The notes under the pieces: generated by a model
What the model saw: only the letters and a program-made list of their open reading frames with translations
What the model was told of the DNA's origin: nothing
The model's database searches: none
In this document: one piece after another, positions 37,601 through 49,325 of the stretch
Numbering within the stretch: the stretch's first letter is position 1
Layout of the letters: each line of letters opens with the position of its first letter
Source: Cordia subcordata
Taxonomy: Eukaryota; Streptophyta; Magnoliopsida; Boraginales; Cordiaceae
Assembly: GCA_028554755.1 (NCBI GenBank)
Contig: JAPTOF010000012.1
Coordinates: 6,725,501-6,789,500, forward strand
Direction of reading: 5' to 3'
DNA length: 64,000 bases
Position numbers and translations under genes: made by a program

Positions 37601-40283
37601 CCAAAAACCCCACAAAACCACAAAAACCTCCAAAAAGACTCCGGTTTGCTACAAGTGTGGAAAGCCAGGACATTTTGCCAACCAGTGCAGGTTCAAGTCC
37701 AAATTGAATGAGCTTCAGATGGACGAAGCAGTTCAACAACAGCTTTTCAGCATCCTCAACAGTTCATCATTATCATCATCAGAAGAAGAATTTCAACTTG
37801 ATGAGATTGACGACAACTCCTCTGATGACTCATCTTCTTCTTCCTCTTCTTGCGCCATTCTTTCAAAAAACTGCATGTGCGATTCCTGCAGTAAGCCAAA
37901 ACTCAAGCTCAACGTGATCACTTCTTCTTCCTCCTCACCTCTTTCTGATCAACTCATCCAGTTCGCTACTCATCTTGATTCTCCTAAAAAACAATTGGAG
38001 TATCTTCAAACGATCAAGGATTTGCTTTCTCAAGATAACAGAATGGAAGCACAACCAATAACCCAACTCGCGGAGCCTATAGAACCTTACGATCTTCAAA
38101 GGATTCTGAAGAAGCAACATGCTAAGACTCCTCTTCCACAGCCTTCCGTTCAAGACCTTCAACAGGAAATCAACTCTCTCAAGAAAGAACTCTCAGAACT
38201 CAAGTCAGAGGTAAGTCAAATCAAATCTACCCTTGCCTCTCAACCTTCTTCTTCCAACTCGACTTCTCTTCCTCTCAAGCAAACTGAAGATGAAGATCAA
38301 GAAGAAAATCTTTTTCGAATTTCTTCTCAAATTACTTTTCAAAAATGGCGCACGTTTATTACTCTTGTCATTAATAATCATGTGTCTTTTACATTTATTG
38401 CATTAATTGATTCAGGCGCAGATCTCAACTGTATTCAAGAAGGTTTAATTCCAACAAAATATTTTGATAAATCTTTTGAAAAAATGTCTGCTGCGAATGG
38501 ATCAAGTCTGAAGATCACGTATCGTCTTTCTAATGTTCATATTTGTAAAGATGGTGTCTGTATCAAAACAAGTTTTATTGTTATCCGAAATCTCAACACT
38601 CCTATCATTCTTGGATCCCCTTTCCTTGATTTGATCAAACCTTTTTCTGTTTCAACTAAGGGAATTCAAACCAACTTGCTTTCTCAAAATATCCTTTTTG
38701 ATTTCATTGATTCTCCTAGAGCTAAGGACCTTAATCTGCTTAAGGACCTTTCCTTAGAGAAAAAACTCAATTTGATCCAACGTAAAACTCAGCAACTCAA
38801 TTTTCTCAAAGAAGATCTTGAGTTTACTAGGATCACTTTTAAAATTAACTCTCCTGATTTTCAAAATCAAGTTTCTGTTTTTCAAAAACAACTCGAATCA
38901 GAAGTTTGCTCTTCCATTCCCAATGCTTTTTGGAAACGCAAAACACATGAGGTATCTTTACCTTATGTTTCTGATTTCAACGATTCGCTGATTCAAACGA
39001 AAGCGCGTCCTATCCAGATGTACCAGGAAACGCTCCAGTATTGTCAACAAGAGATTCAAGACCTTCTCAACAAAGGAATCATTCGACCCAGCAAGAGTCC
39101 ATGGAGTTGTGCAGCGTTCTACGTTCAGAAAACCTCTGAAATTGAACGAGGAACTCCTCGAATGGTCATCAACTACAAGCCTCTCAACGATGAGCTCAGA
39201 TGGATTCGTTATCCATTGCCCAACAAACGCGACCTTCTTAAGCGTCTTGTTAACGCAAAGATCTTCTCAACATTCGACATGAAGGGTGCATACAATCAAA
39301 TCCAAATTCGCGAAGAAGACTGGTACAAGACTGCATTCAACGTTCCTTTCGGCCAATACGAGTGGAATGTCATGCCTTTCGGTCTAAAAAATGCCCCCTC
39401 TGAATTTCAAAAAATCATGAATGACATTTTCAACCCTTACTCAACATTTTCCATTGTTTATATTGATGATGTTCTTATCTTTTCTGACAACATTCATCAG
39501 CATTGGAAGCATTTGCATACATTTGTGCGTCTCATTAAATCAAATGGTTTAGTGGTTTCTGCTTCTAAAATCAAGTTATTCAAAACAAACATTAGGTTTC
39601 TAGGACACAATATCACCCAAGGCAATATTATCCCCATTGATAGAAGTCTAGAGTTTGCGTCTAAGTTTCCTGATGAAATCAAAGAAAAAACTCAACTCCA
39701 GAGGTTCTTAGGATGTCTCAACTATGTCTTAGAATTCTGTCAAGACCTCACAAAGATTGCAAAACCTCTGTACCAGCGTTTTTACAAAGACCCTCTACCC
39801 TGGTCAGATTAACATACCAAAACGGTCAGGTTACTCAAACAAAAAGCAAGGACACTTCCTTGTTTAGGTCTTCCTCATCCCCTGGCCAACAAAATTGTCG
39901 AGACTGATGCCTCGGAACAAGGTTTCGGTGGTATTCTCAAACAGCGTCTCTCCCCTCAACATTCAGAACAACTTGTCCGTTTTACCTCAGGTTTCTGGAA
40001 CCCAACACAACAGAATTATAGTACTATAAAAAAAGAAATTTTGTCTATAGTGCTATGTATCACAAAATTTCAAGATGATTTACTCAATCAAAAATTTCTT
40101 TTGAAAATTGATTGTAAGGCTGCAAAAGATGTTTTGAAAAAAGATGTGAAAAATTTGGCTTCAAAACAAATCTTTGCAAGATGGCAAGCTCTTCTTTCAA
40201 TTTTTGATTTTGAGATTGAGTTTATCAAAGGAGAGTCTAATTCCCTTCCGGACTTCCTTACAAGAGAATTTTTGCAGGGATGA
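34680..40283 (+). pseudogene. Viral ORF1 polyprotein, copy 2, broken
   Basis: About 1.85 thousand codons in the order: movement protein of the 30K type (about 34.7-35.4 kb, with VLLCLRDARH), coat region (KGWWENYL near 36.93 kb), CCHC knuckle CYKCGKPGHFANQC (37647-37688), Asp/Ser-rich segment, aspartic protease (IDSGAD near 38.41 kb), reverse transcriptase (YIDD at 39459-39470) and RNase H. Breaks: two TAG codons near 34.71 and 34.77 kb before the first ATG at 34804, a one-base loss near 36695, TGA at 37164-37166 and TAA at 39810-39812. The end at 40281-40283 is TGA. The true start is uncertain. The 37197-39812 stretch (871 codons) is open. Confidence 0.88.
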
Positions 40284-40300
40284 CAACAGCAACAGCAGTA

Positions 40301-41296
40301 ATGTCTTCGTCCAAGGACAAAGGCAAAGGCAAAGCAACATCGTCATCAACAAAGACGCCCCCTCAATAAAAAAGCTGGTATTCAATGAGTACAGCTTCAA
40401 TGGCGTCGGCCCAGTCTTCATCAACACCTCAACAATAGACTGTTCCAATCACAACAACCAACACTTTCACCCCTCTGAGAACATTTTCTCAGGCGACCCA
40501 ACAATCACCTTTAACACCTTTACCTTAAGCCTCACCAAAACAACCTCAACCTCTCTAAAAAAGCCAATATATCCCGCGGATATCCCTCAGAATCTGCTGG
40601 ATTGAAAAAGAGTTCACCAACATTAAGGAGCCATGGAAACTCCTTCAAGAACTCTCCTTCCCTTTCTACTTCCCAAATCAACACCCCCAGAAAACCCAAG
40701 TGTTCTACGAATTCATTCTTGTAGACACTGAATCCATCAACATTACCCACAACAAAGACAAATTAGGTATGGTAACCCATTCAAAACTCCAAATTAAGCG
40801 GATCATCACCCCCGCTGAATGGATTGCCACTCACAAGACCCTCCAGTCTTGTCAACAATTCTCGGAGAAGTTTTCTCCTTCAGGTTTCAACTACTGGGAT
40901 TCTGTTGAAGCTTGGTCAAAACTTTTGCTTTTTCAAAATAAATCCCATCAACATTCTTGGTTTATTTTCTTTTGCAACAAATTTGATTTTTCAAAAACCC
41001 CAATTTGGTGGAATTATTTTGGTCCAAGTCCAACAATCCTTCCAGATCCATTCAAAGGATTATATGCTGAATGGCTGGAATATTCTCCAAGAGTGCAGAA
41101 TTTTGAAGATCAACAACAATATGTTGAAGGTACTGCATCAATGTATTTCTTTTTGGAATTCTCAATACCTTGGATTGTAAGGTGGATTCCAGAAGTTGGA
41201 TATGCTAATCAGCATATTCCCTGTTTGAAGAGGAGTTACTTCACAAAGTTCTGGCACAAAATGATCCAGAAAAATCCGAAGACAAATCAATTCTAA
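40301..41296 (+). pseudogene. Chimeric viral ORF2 (lineage A front, lineage B back)
   Basis: The N-terminal linker has four in-frame stops, including TAA at 40367-40369 and TAG at 40436-40438. The frame is then open to 41296. Up to KTPIW (41009) it follows lineage A; from WNYFGPSP onward it follows the lineage B ORF2 seen at 52 kb. The switch lies in a shared ATTTGGT and preserves the frame. The B part ends early, at a TAA after NPKTNQF. Function unknown. Confidence 0.8.
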
Positions 41297-42515
41297 ACTA
41301 GGCCCAGGGGATAAGACCGCAAATAACAGCAGTCCGTCGACGTGGATGAGTCCTTACGTTTAGGCTATATCTGAGATAAGCAAAAGAAATGAAACCATGG
41401 TATTTTACCTAATATATAATCAAATCCCATCATAGAGTGGAAGAGAAAAGATCCTGCGCCACCCAGCCTTCAACATCAACACGGCAACGGGCATTGGACC
41501 TGGGTCACTCCTGAGATCTGGTTATATACTTCGAACCATAATTCCAGGCATTATCTCAAATATATCATAATCTTAAGACCTTAACAATGTCAGCGGAGTA
41601 TTTGAGGGTTATCTTCTACGTCTAAGATTGGCCTAAAACAACTCTTATGTTATCCTAGCATTACTCTAATCCATCATCACCTCAGCCTGTCATTTGGCTG
41701 ATCCAAACAAAAGAAATAAAATAAATGACAAGAAAATAAAAAGAGATTACCTTAAAAAACTCTGAACTTTTATTGATGTAAATAAATTTACAATATACAA
41801 AAAAGAAAAACTAAAACTCTCTTCCTCTTCTTTCTGATCCGAGTCTTCCTTTTATAGACACTTGAGATGCTCGGACTTGAAAGAAAATTACAATTGGGTT
41901 TTTCACGGACTTCAGATATTTCAAATCTGCGAAACATCATAATTACAAACAGTAAAAAGTAAAAACTACTGTTTATGAACAGTAGACTACTGTTTTCAAC
42001 AGCAGCAAGATTTACCCATATCTGGACAAATCTGTACATTGATTTGCCTAATACGACAAATCCACTTTTGACTTTCACGTTGATTTTATCTAATCAACTG
42101 TATTGCCTTTTGTCATTTCTGTGACTCATCATGACCGCTTTCACCACTGTCATCATGATAATATCACAGTGACAACTTTTACCTAAACTTTATCCTGTTT
42201 AGGCTCAGATTGGGAAAATTCTCCCTTCTTCATAATTTGAAGTGGTCCCTTTAACGCGTCTTTCATTGATTCGAACACATAATCCAAGGAATAGTTTTCT
42301 TCTTCCTCTGGATCCTGGGACTGTCTTGCAAGACAAAAATATCTGCTGCCCTGCTGTGATATCTCTATTGACATCTCTGATGAAGATTCACTTTGTTGAG
42401 TGAATTGAATCATCTCTTCTTTGACATGATCCATATACATCATCATAATTTCTTGTGATGATATGGATGGATTATCCTTCTGGAGTTTGATTGCAAACTG
42501 CTCAAAAGATGATTT
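41297..42515 (-). mobile_element. Lineage B fragment: ORF2 C-terminus and 3' non-coding region
   Basis: 42515-42183 (minus) encodes the C-terminal part of the lineage B ORF2 (PKSSFEQFAIKLQ through QDPEEEE to a final KQDKV). The non-coding part includes a TATA box at 41857-41849 and AATAAA at 41774-41769. 41575-42180 matches 51050-51640. 41297-41570 is not assigned; it may be the lineage B leader or host DNA. Confidence 0.75.
41849..41857 (-). promoter_or_regulatory. Viral TATA box, lineage B
   Basis: CTATAAAAG on the minus strand, conserved at 51346-51338. A perfect AATAAA lies about 75 nt downstream, the close promoter-to-poly(A) spacing of a terminally redundant pararetroviral RNA. Confidence 0.65.
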
Positions 42516-42528
42516 TGGTATCAGAGCC
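42516..42528 (+). promoter_or_regulatory. tRNA-Met primer-binding site, copy 3
   Basis: TGGTATCAGAGCC. The plus-strand lineage B copy begins exactly here, abutting an inverted lineage B ORF2 fragment. Confidence 0.85.
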
Positions 42529-42626
42529 ATGTTAGTCAATACTGACAGGTAAGTTTACTAATTCAAATTTTATGTTAATTAGTATTATTCTAATCCATCA
42601 CTTGGGTGTTCAAATCATTTGAGCAT

Positions 42627-45600
42627 GTCTTCAATTTTGTCAATATTTGCAAGAAATCAAAATACTGTGAAAAACAGTAAGAAGGAAGAATATGAAATTC
42701 CAAGAAATTTGGATTTGTTAAATAAATGGACAATTCCTAAAATTGAGCCTAAGATGATATATTCCTTTGGTACTTTTGATAAGATAAGTTTTAAACAAAT
42801 TGTTAAAACTTGTGAAGAATCAATTCCTATTCATAATGAGGAGTTGACTATTAAATTACTTAGTCAAGATGATATTGATGCATATACATCTGAGTATAAG
42901 TTCTTACATATTGGACTTGTTCAGGTAGCTTTTAAACCTCTTACTTTATCTGGTTTACCTGAATCATTTCTGGCTGTATTACGTGATGCTCGTAATATGA
43001 ACTGGCGTCAATCTCTCATGGGCATAATGGAATCTAGTTTAGCTCATGGTCCTATTCATTTTAATGCTTATCCGAATTTACAATTATCTTTGTCGGATGT
43101 TAATATTTTGGATGTGTTAACTTTATATGTTAAAACGCATGGTTATAATTATTTGCCAGGAACAGAAGTTATTTGTATATGTTATAGGGTTTATTTTAAG
43201 CCCTTGTATACTTTGAATCCAAAGTGTAGATTGATGAATACCAATCAACAAGAAACAATAATATTTGAGACTAATTTTAATAGATCTAAAATTATAACTC
43301 GTAGATCTATAAAATGGGATGAAATAAATTTTCCAGAAACATGATTAGCTGAAAAAATAATTCCAGCAACACCATTAATAAATGAAGATTTGGTGAATGC
43401 AATCCAAACATCTACTGGTGATATTCAGATACAATTTTCTAGGAAAAGTATTTCAGATAGAAGTAATACTTTAGGACTAGGAACATCTAGATATTCTAGA
43501 ACTAGTTCAGCACATTCCTTTATATCTCCTATAGATTATAGAGTTGAATTACCTAATACTATAGGTAGTACCTCTTCTCAATCAGAAACTGAGACTCTAG
43601 GAAGTAGAGTTCGGGGTATAAAAATTGACAAGGATAATATTGTTCAGGGTATATATAGTAATCCTGAAGAACAATTTAGACTAGAAATAACTGAGTCAGA
43701 ATTAAATTTCCCAGTTTAATGATGAATAAAAATAAAATTGATTTCAGTCCAGGTAGCCCAGCTAGGAAACAAATACAAGCTGAGTTCCAAAAACCCATAT
43801 ATCAACCTTTTAGGGATTGGTTTGCTAAAAATATAGATTTGGCAGAAAGGAAAATACTTCAGGATCAGTTCTATAATCATTTAGAACAAATAAATCAAAT
43901 AAAAGATTTTATTCCTTGGTTTTTAGAAACTTACCTAGGACAACATATTAATGTCTTGGAAAGAATATGGAAATTAAAAAATGGAGAACAATATGAATCT
44001 ACATATCCTCCAACACATCAGTCCATAATAATGGAGAAAGACAGTTAAGTTATATGCTAATGCTTTCTTTAATTTGCAAGAGAATGAAACTCTTCAAGCC
44101 ACAACAAAAAATATAAATGATGTGGTAAAACAAAACAATTTTTCTAATTTGTATTTAATAGCCTTAGGAGAACAAATATTAGTTCTTAATAATAGGTTAT
44201 CAAAAACTTATATGGCAATAGACGAAATAAAAAATTCTTTGCAGAAACAGAAAAGTAGTGGAGAAATTTCCAAACTTAAAAATAAAAATAATCCTATTCA
44301 ACCTCCACCTGAAATAAAACATTTTATACTTGAACCAATAAATGAATTTGAAAAACTTCTTGATAATAAGCTTAAAACATTAAAACTTAATGTTATAACT
44401 AAAGAAGAAGTTCCCAATTTAGTTGATAATATTAATCAACAAGAAATTATTAATGAGACCATTAATAAATTAAAAGGTAATAATAAATTTGCCCAACAAC
44501 CGGTCTAGAAAAAATATTATTATCCCAGACCGACACCTCAAGATGTTTTATTTGAGGAATTACCTAATGAACAAACTTACTATAATGGTAAGACAATATA
44601 TGAGTGGAATATAGATGGCCATTCTGATCAACAAATTTATAATGTCATACATAGAATGATGATGTATGCTACTATCTGTAAACAATATGAAAATACAGAT
44701 AAAAATATTGCTTTAATGATAATAGCAGGTTTTACTGGTCAATTAAAAGGCTGGTGGGAAAATTATCTTAATGAAGCCCAAAGACAAACTGTGCTAAATT
44801 CAACAAGAACGACAGAAGATAATATTATTAAACATGAAGCTGTTTATACCTTAACTATAAATATATGTGAACATTTCACAGGAAGATTCACCACAAATAC
44901 TGAGAATATTAGGTCACTATTATTAAATTTAAAGTGTCCTACACTCACTTCATTTAGGTGGTATAAGGATGTATTCCTTAGTAGAGTTATGGAATTACCA
45001 GATGCGAATCAACCGCATTGGAAGTCTAAATTTATAGATAGTCTTCCACATTTATTTGCTGATGGGGTTAAGAAAACTCTTAGAATATGAGTTTCACCTA
45101 TTGATTGTGATAATTTAACTTATGGCATGATAATAGGTAAATGCATGCAGGAAGGTTTAGCTTTGTGTAATGAGATTAAGTGTAACCAACAAATTAAAAA
45201 ACAACATTTAATAGAGAAGTCTCAATTAGGACAATTCTGTGAACAATTTGGGATTGAAGTAGGTCAATCTAGTAAACCTAGAAAATATACTAGGTTTTCT
45301 AATATAACAAAATATACCTCTCCAGTTTATCAGAAGAAAATTGCTGCTAGAAAAGAGAGGAAAAATATAAGAAAAAATATTAAAAAACAACAGGGTTATA
45401 AAAGGAAAAGATCTAAACCCATAGTTTGTTTTAAATGTGGAAAATTTGGTCATATCTCACCAAAATGTCCTATAAAGAAGAAAATAAAATCCTTAAAAAT
45501 AGATGAAGATATTAAGGATAGTCTGCTGAAAGTAATGCTTAATTCAGATTCAGAAGAAAATAATTCTGATTATGATAATTCTAACTCAGATGAATCACAA

Positions 45601-46313
45601 TCTGAGGATAATCTCAAATATCTTTCAGAATCTTTTGATACTCAATCTTCAGACAAGGAATATAAACCTTGTAAAACTTGTATAAATAATATACAAAGTG
45701 AAGAAGATAATAATTTTTATCAATTACTTTCACAATTCAAAAATATGGAATTGAATGTGTTAACCAATGATAATATCATTGAATTACTCAGGATAATTAA
45801 AGATTCTGAAATAAGAAATAAAATTCTTGAATCTTTAGGAAAGATAAAAGAACCTGAAGATTTAAATAATCAGGAAAAACAAAAATTTATTCCTTATACT
45901 TTATCAGAAGTAAAAAAAAGGATTGAAGAAAAACATAATCAACAATCCTCAGTTACATATACAACTACTATTCAGGATCTTCAAATTGAAGTGAATAACT
46001 TGAAAACTGAGATAAGAATATTAAATCAAGAAAATGTTAATATAAAATCTCAGTTAAATAATATTAATAATAGATTGGATCAGTGTGATAAGGGGAAAAA
46101 TAAAATTGATGAAATTCCAGAATCCAGTAATAATCAAGAATTAGAACCATTTTTAGGAAAGATGAAATATATTACCTCTAAAAAATGGTTAGTAAAAATT
46201 ACTCTTCTAATACAAGGAGAATTTAAAAAAGAATTAATAGCTTTAATTGATAGTGGAGCAGACCTAAATTGTATTCAGGAAGGTCTAATTCCAACAAAAT
46301 ATTTTGAAAAAAC
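42627..46313 (+). pseudogene. Viral ORF1 polyprotein, lineage B, broken and truncated
   Basis: Domains in order: movement protein (LAVLRDARN; 42.6-43.35 kb), coat region (GFTGQLKGWWENYL near 44.73 kb), basic segment, CCHC knuckle CFKCGKFGHISPKC (45427-45468), acidic region, coiled-coil-like stretch and the start of the protease (LIDSGADLNCIQEG near 46.25 kb). In-frame stops: TGA 43342-43344, TAG 44506-44508 and TGA 45088-45090. Frame changes: near 43719 and 44050. Reverse transcriptase and RNase H are absent. The ATG at 42627 follows a short leader; one at 42621 is also in frame. Confidence 0.85.
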
Positions 46314-46387
46314 CATTATTATTATTATTATTATTATAATTATTTTATTATTATTATTGTTATTGTTATTGTTATTATTTTTATTGT

Positions 46388-46435
<48 letters not shown>
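46314..46435. repeat. Palindromic (ATT)n-(AAT)n microsatellite at a virus-virus junction
   Basis: About 75 bp of ATT/TTA-type repeats followed by about 45 bp of AAT repeats. The two halves are self-complementary and can fold into a long hairpin. Lineage B ends on its left and lineage A resumes on its right. Confidence 0.95.
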
Positions 46436-49308
46436 CAAGAACCAACTGGATCGTCAACAACTGTCAACACGCAAAGAATTTGGAAACTTTTGTGAACAAT
46501 TTGGATACCAACCTCTTCGCAAATCAAACTCTTCCAAAAGGAAACCCAAATACAAATCTTTTTCAAAAGCCAAACCCTTCAAATCATACCAAAAATATCA
46601 CAAGACCAAAAAATACCAAAAACCTCGGATTTCCAAACCAAGACATTTCTCAAAACCCAACAAAAATGACAAAAAATCCCCAGTTTGTTACAAATGTGGT
46701 AAACCAGGGCATTTCTCCAACCAGTGCAAGTTCAAAGCAAAACTGAATGAACTTCAGATGGATGAAGAAGTTCAATAACAGCTTTTCAGCATCCTTAACA
46801 GTCAATCATCATCAGAAGAAGAATTCCAACTCGATGAGCTCGACAACGACTCTTCTGACGACTCATCTTCTTCCTCTTCTTCTCCTCCAATTCCCTCAAA
46901 ACACTGCATGTGCGATTCTTGCAGTAAACCAAAGCTCAAACTCAATGTGATTACCTCTTCCTCCTCTTCAACTCTTTCTGATCAGCTTATCCAGTTTGCT
47001 ACTCATTTCGATTCTCCTAAAAAACAATTGGAGTATCTTCAGGCGATCAAGAATTTGCTATCACAATATAGGGCCGAGAAAGCTCAACAACAAACTCAAG
47101 TTGCGAAACCTTCGGAACCGTATAATCTCCAGAAGATTCTGAAAAACATCAATCCAAGATCCTTCCCTCTCAACCTTCAACCCAGGATCTTCAACAAGAA
47201 ATCAACTCTCTCAAAAAAGAACTTTCAGACCTTAAATCTGAGGTTCGTCAAATCAAAACAACTCTTTCTTCCCAACCTTCTTCTTCTAATTCTGCTCCTC
47301 CTCTGATCAAGCAAACTGAAGATGAAGACCAAGAAGAAAATCTTTTCCATATTTCTTCTCAAATTACTTTTCAAAAATGGCGTACGTTTATCAATCTTGT
47401 CATCAACAATCAAGTTTCTTTTACGTTTATTGCATTGATTGATTTAGGCGCAGATCTTAACTGTATTCAAGAAGGTTTAGTTCCAACAAAATATTTTGAT
47501 AAATCTTCTGAAAAAATGTCTGCCGCTAATGGATCATCTTTGAAAATTAAATACCGCCTTTCTAATGTTCATATCTGTAAAGATGGTGTTTGTATCAAAA
47601 CGAGTTTTATTGTTATTCGTAACCTTAATACACCAATCATACTTGGATCCCCTTTTCTGGATTTGATCAAACCATTTTCAGTTTCAAGTGAGGGTATTCA
47701 AACAAATTTGCTTTCTCAATGTATCCTTTTCAACTTCATTGATTCTCCTAGAGTTAAGGACTTTAATATGCTTAAGGACCTTTCCCTTGAGAAAAAACTC
47801 AATTTGATCCAATGCAAAACTCAACAAATCAATTTTCTCAAAGAGGATCTTGAGTTTGCTAGGATCACTTCAAAAATTGAATCATCTGATTTTCAAAATC
47901 AAGTCTCTTCTTTTCAAAAACAACTCGAATCAGAAGTTTGCTCTTCCATTCCCAATGCTTTTTGGAAACGCAAAACACATGAGGTATCTCTGCCTTATGT
48001 TTTTGATTTCAATGATTCCATGATTCCAACTAAGGCGCGTCCCATCCAAATGAATCAGGATACGCTTCAATATTACAGGCAAGAGATTCAAGATCTCCTC
48101 AACAAAGGCCTCATCCGACCGAGCAAAAGTCTGTGGAGTAGCGCAGCGTTCTACGTTCAGAAAGCTTCTGAAATCGAACGAGGAACCCCTAGGATGGTCA
48201 TTAACTACAAACCTCTCAACAGTGCGCTACAATGGATTCGTTATCCATTGCCCAACAAACGTGATCTTCTCAAACGACTTGTCAATGCGAAGATCTTCTC
48301 AACATTCGACATGAAGGGTGCATACAATCAAATCCAAATCAAAGAAGCGGACCGATACAAGACTGCATTCAACGTCCCGTTTGGCCAATATGAATGGAAC
48401 GTTATGCCTTTTGGTCTCAAGAATGCCCCCTCTGAATTTCAAAAAATCATGAATGATATTTTTAATCCTTTTTCAACATTTTCCATTGTTTATATTGATG
48501 ATGTTATTATCTTTTCTGACAACATTCATCAACATTGGAACCATCTGCATACATTTGTGCATCTTATCAAAACAAATGGATTAGCTATTTCTGCATCAAA
48601 AATCAAGCTTTTCAAAACAAACATTAGGTTTTTAGGACAAACATCACACAGGGCACTATCATCCCCATTGATAGGAGTCTAGATTTTGTGTCCAAATTTT
48701 CTGATGAAATCAAGGAAAAAACCCAACTTCAAAGATTTTTAGGGTGTCTCAACTATGTCTCTGAGTTTTGGCAAGATCTCACCAAAATAGCAAAACCCCT
48801 GTACCAGCATCTCTCCAAAAATCCTCCAGCCTGGTCAGAACAACATACCAATACAGTCAAACTTCTTAAACAAAAAGCAAGGACACTTCCTTGTTTAGGT
48901 CTTCCTCATCCTCAGGCCTACAAAATTGTCGAAACAGATGCCTCAGAACAAGGTTTTGGTGGCATTCTCAAACAGCGTCTTTCCTCACAACATCCAGATC
49001 AACTTGTCCGGTTTACCTCAGGTTTCTGGAACCCAACACAACAGAATTATAGTACTATAAAAAAGGAAATTTTATCTATAGTGCTATGTATCACAAAATT
49101 TCAAGATGATCTTCTAAATCAAAAATTTCTTTTGAAAAATGATTGTAAAGCTGCTAAAGATATTTTGCAAAAAGATGTCAAAAACCTTGCTTTAAAACAA
49201 ATTTTTGCAAGATGGCAAGCTCTTCTTTCAATTTTTGATTTTGATATTGAATTTATTAAAGGAGAGTCAAATTCCCTTCTTGACTTCCTTACAAGAGAAT
49301 TTTTGTAG
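46436..49308 (+). pseudogene. Viral ORF1 3' part, copy 4, broken
   Basis: Holds the CCHC knuckle (46686-46727), protease, reverse transcriptase (YIDD at 48491-48502) and RNase H. Breaks: TAA at 46776-46778, a frame change near 47150 and a one-base loss near 48640. The protease active-site triad reads DLG instead of DSG (near 47443), so the enzyme would be inactive even with an intact frame. Ends in TAG, 17 nt before the ORF2 ATG. Confidence 0.85.
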
Positions 49309-49325
49309 GGACGACATCAACAATA

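Larger units (their letters stand above)
34399..41009 (+). mobile_element. Endogenous pararetrovirus copy 2 (lineage A)
   Basis: Starts at the primer-binding site and carries the leader (with the segment GTAAGTCCCGGTGAGCCGAG shared with copy 5), all of ORF1 and about half of ORF2. At 41003-41009 it switches into lineage B sequence. It lies head-to-head with copy 1. Confidence 0.85.
42516..46313 (+). mobile_element. Endogenous pararetrovirus copy 3 (lineage B), 3'-truncated
   Basis: A second, clearly diverged florendovirus-like lineage, more AT-rich in codon use than lineage A. It holds the primer-binding site, a leader of about 110 bp, and ORF1 down to the start of the protease, where a microsatellite cuts it off. 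Confidence 0.85.
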
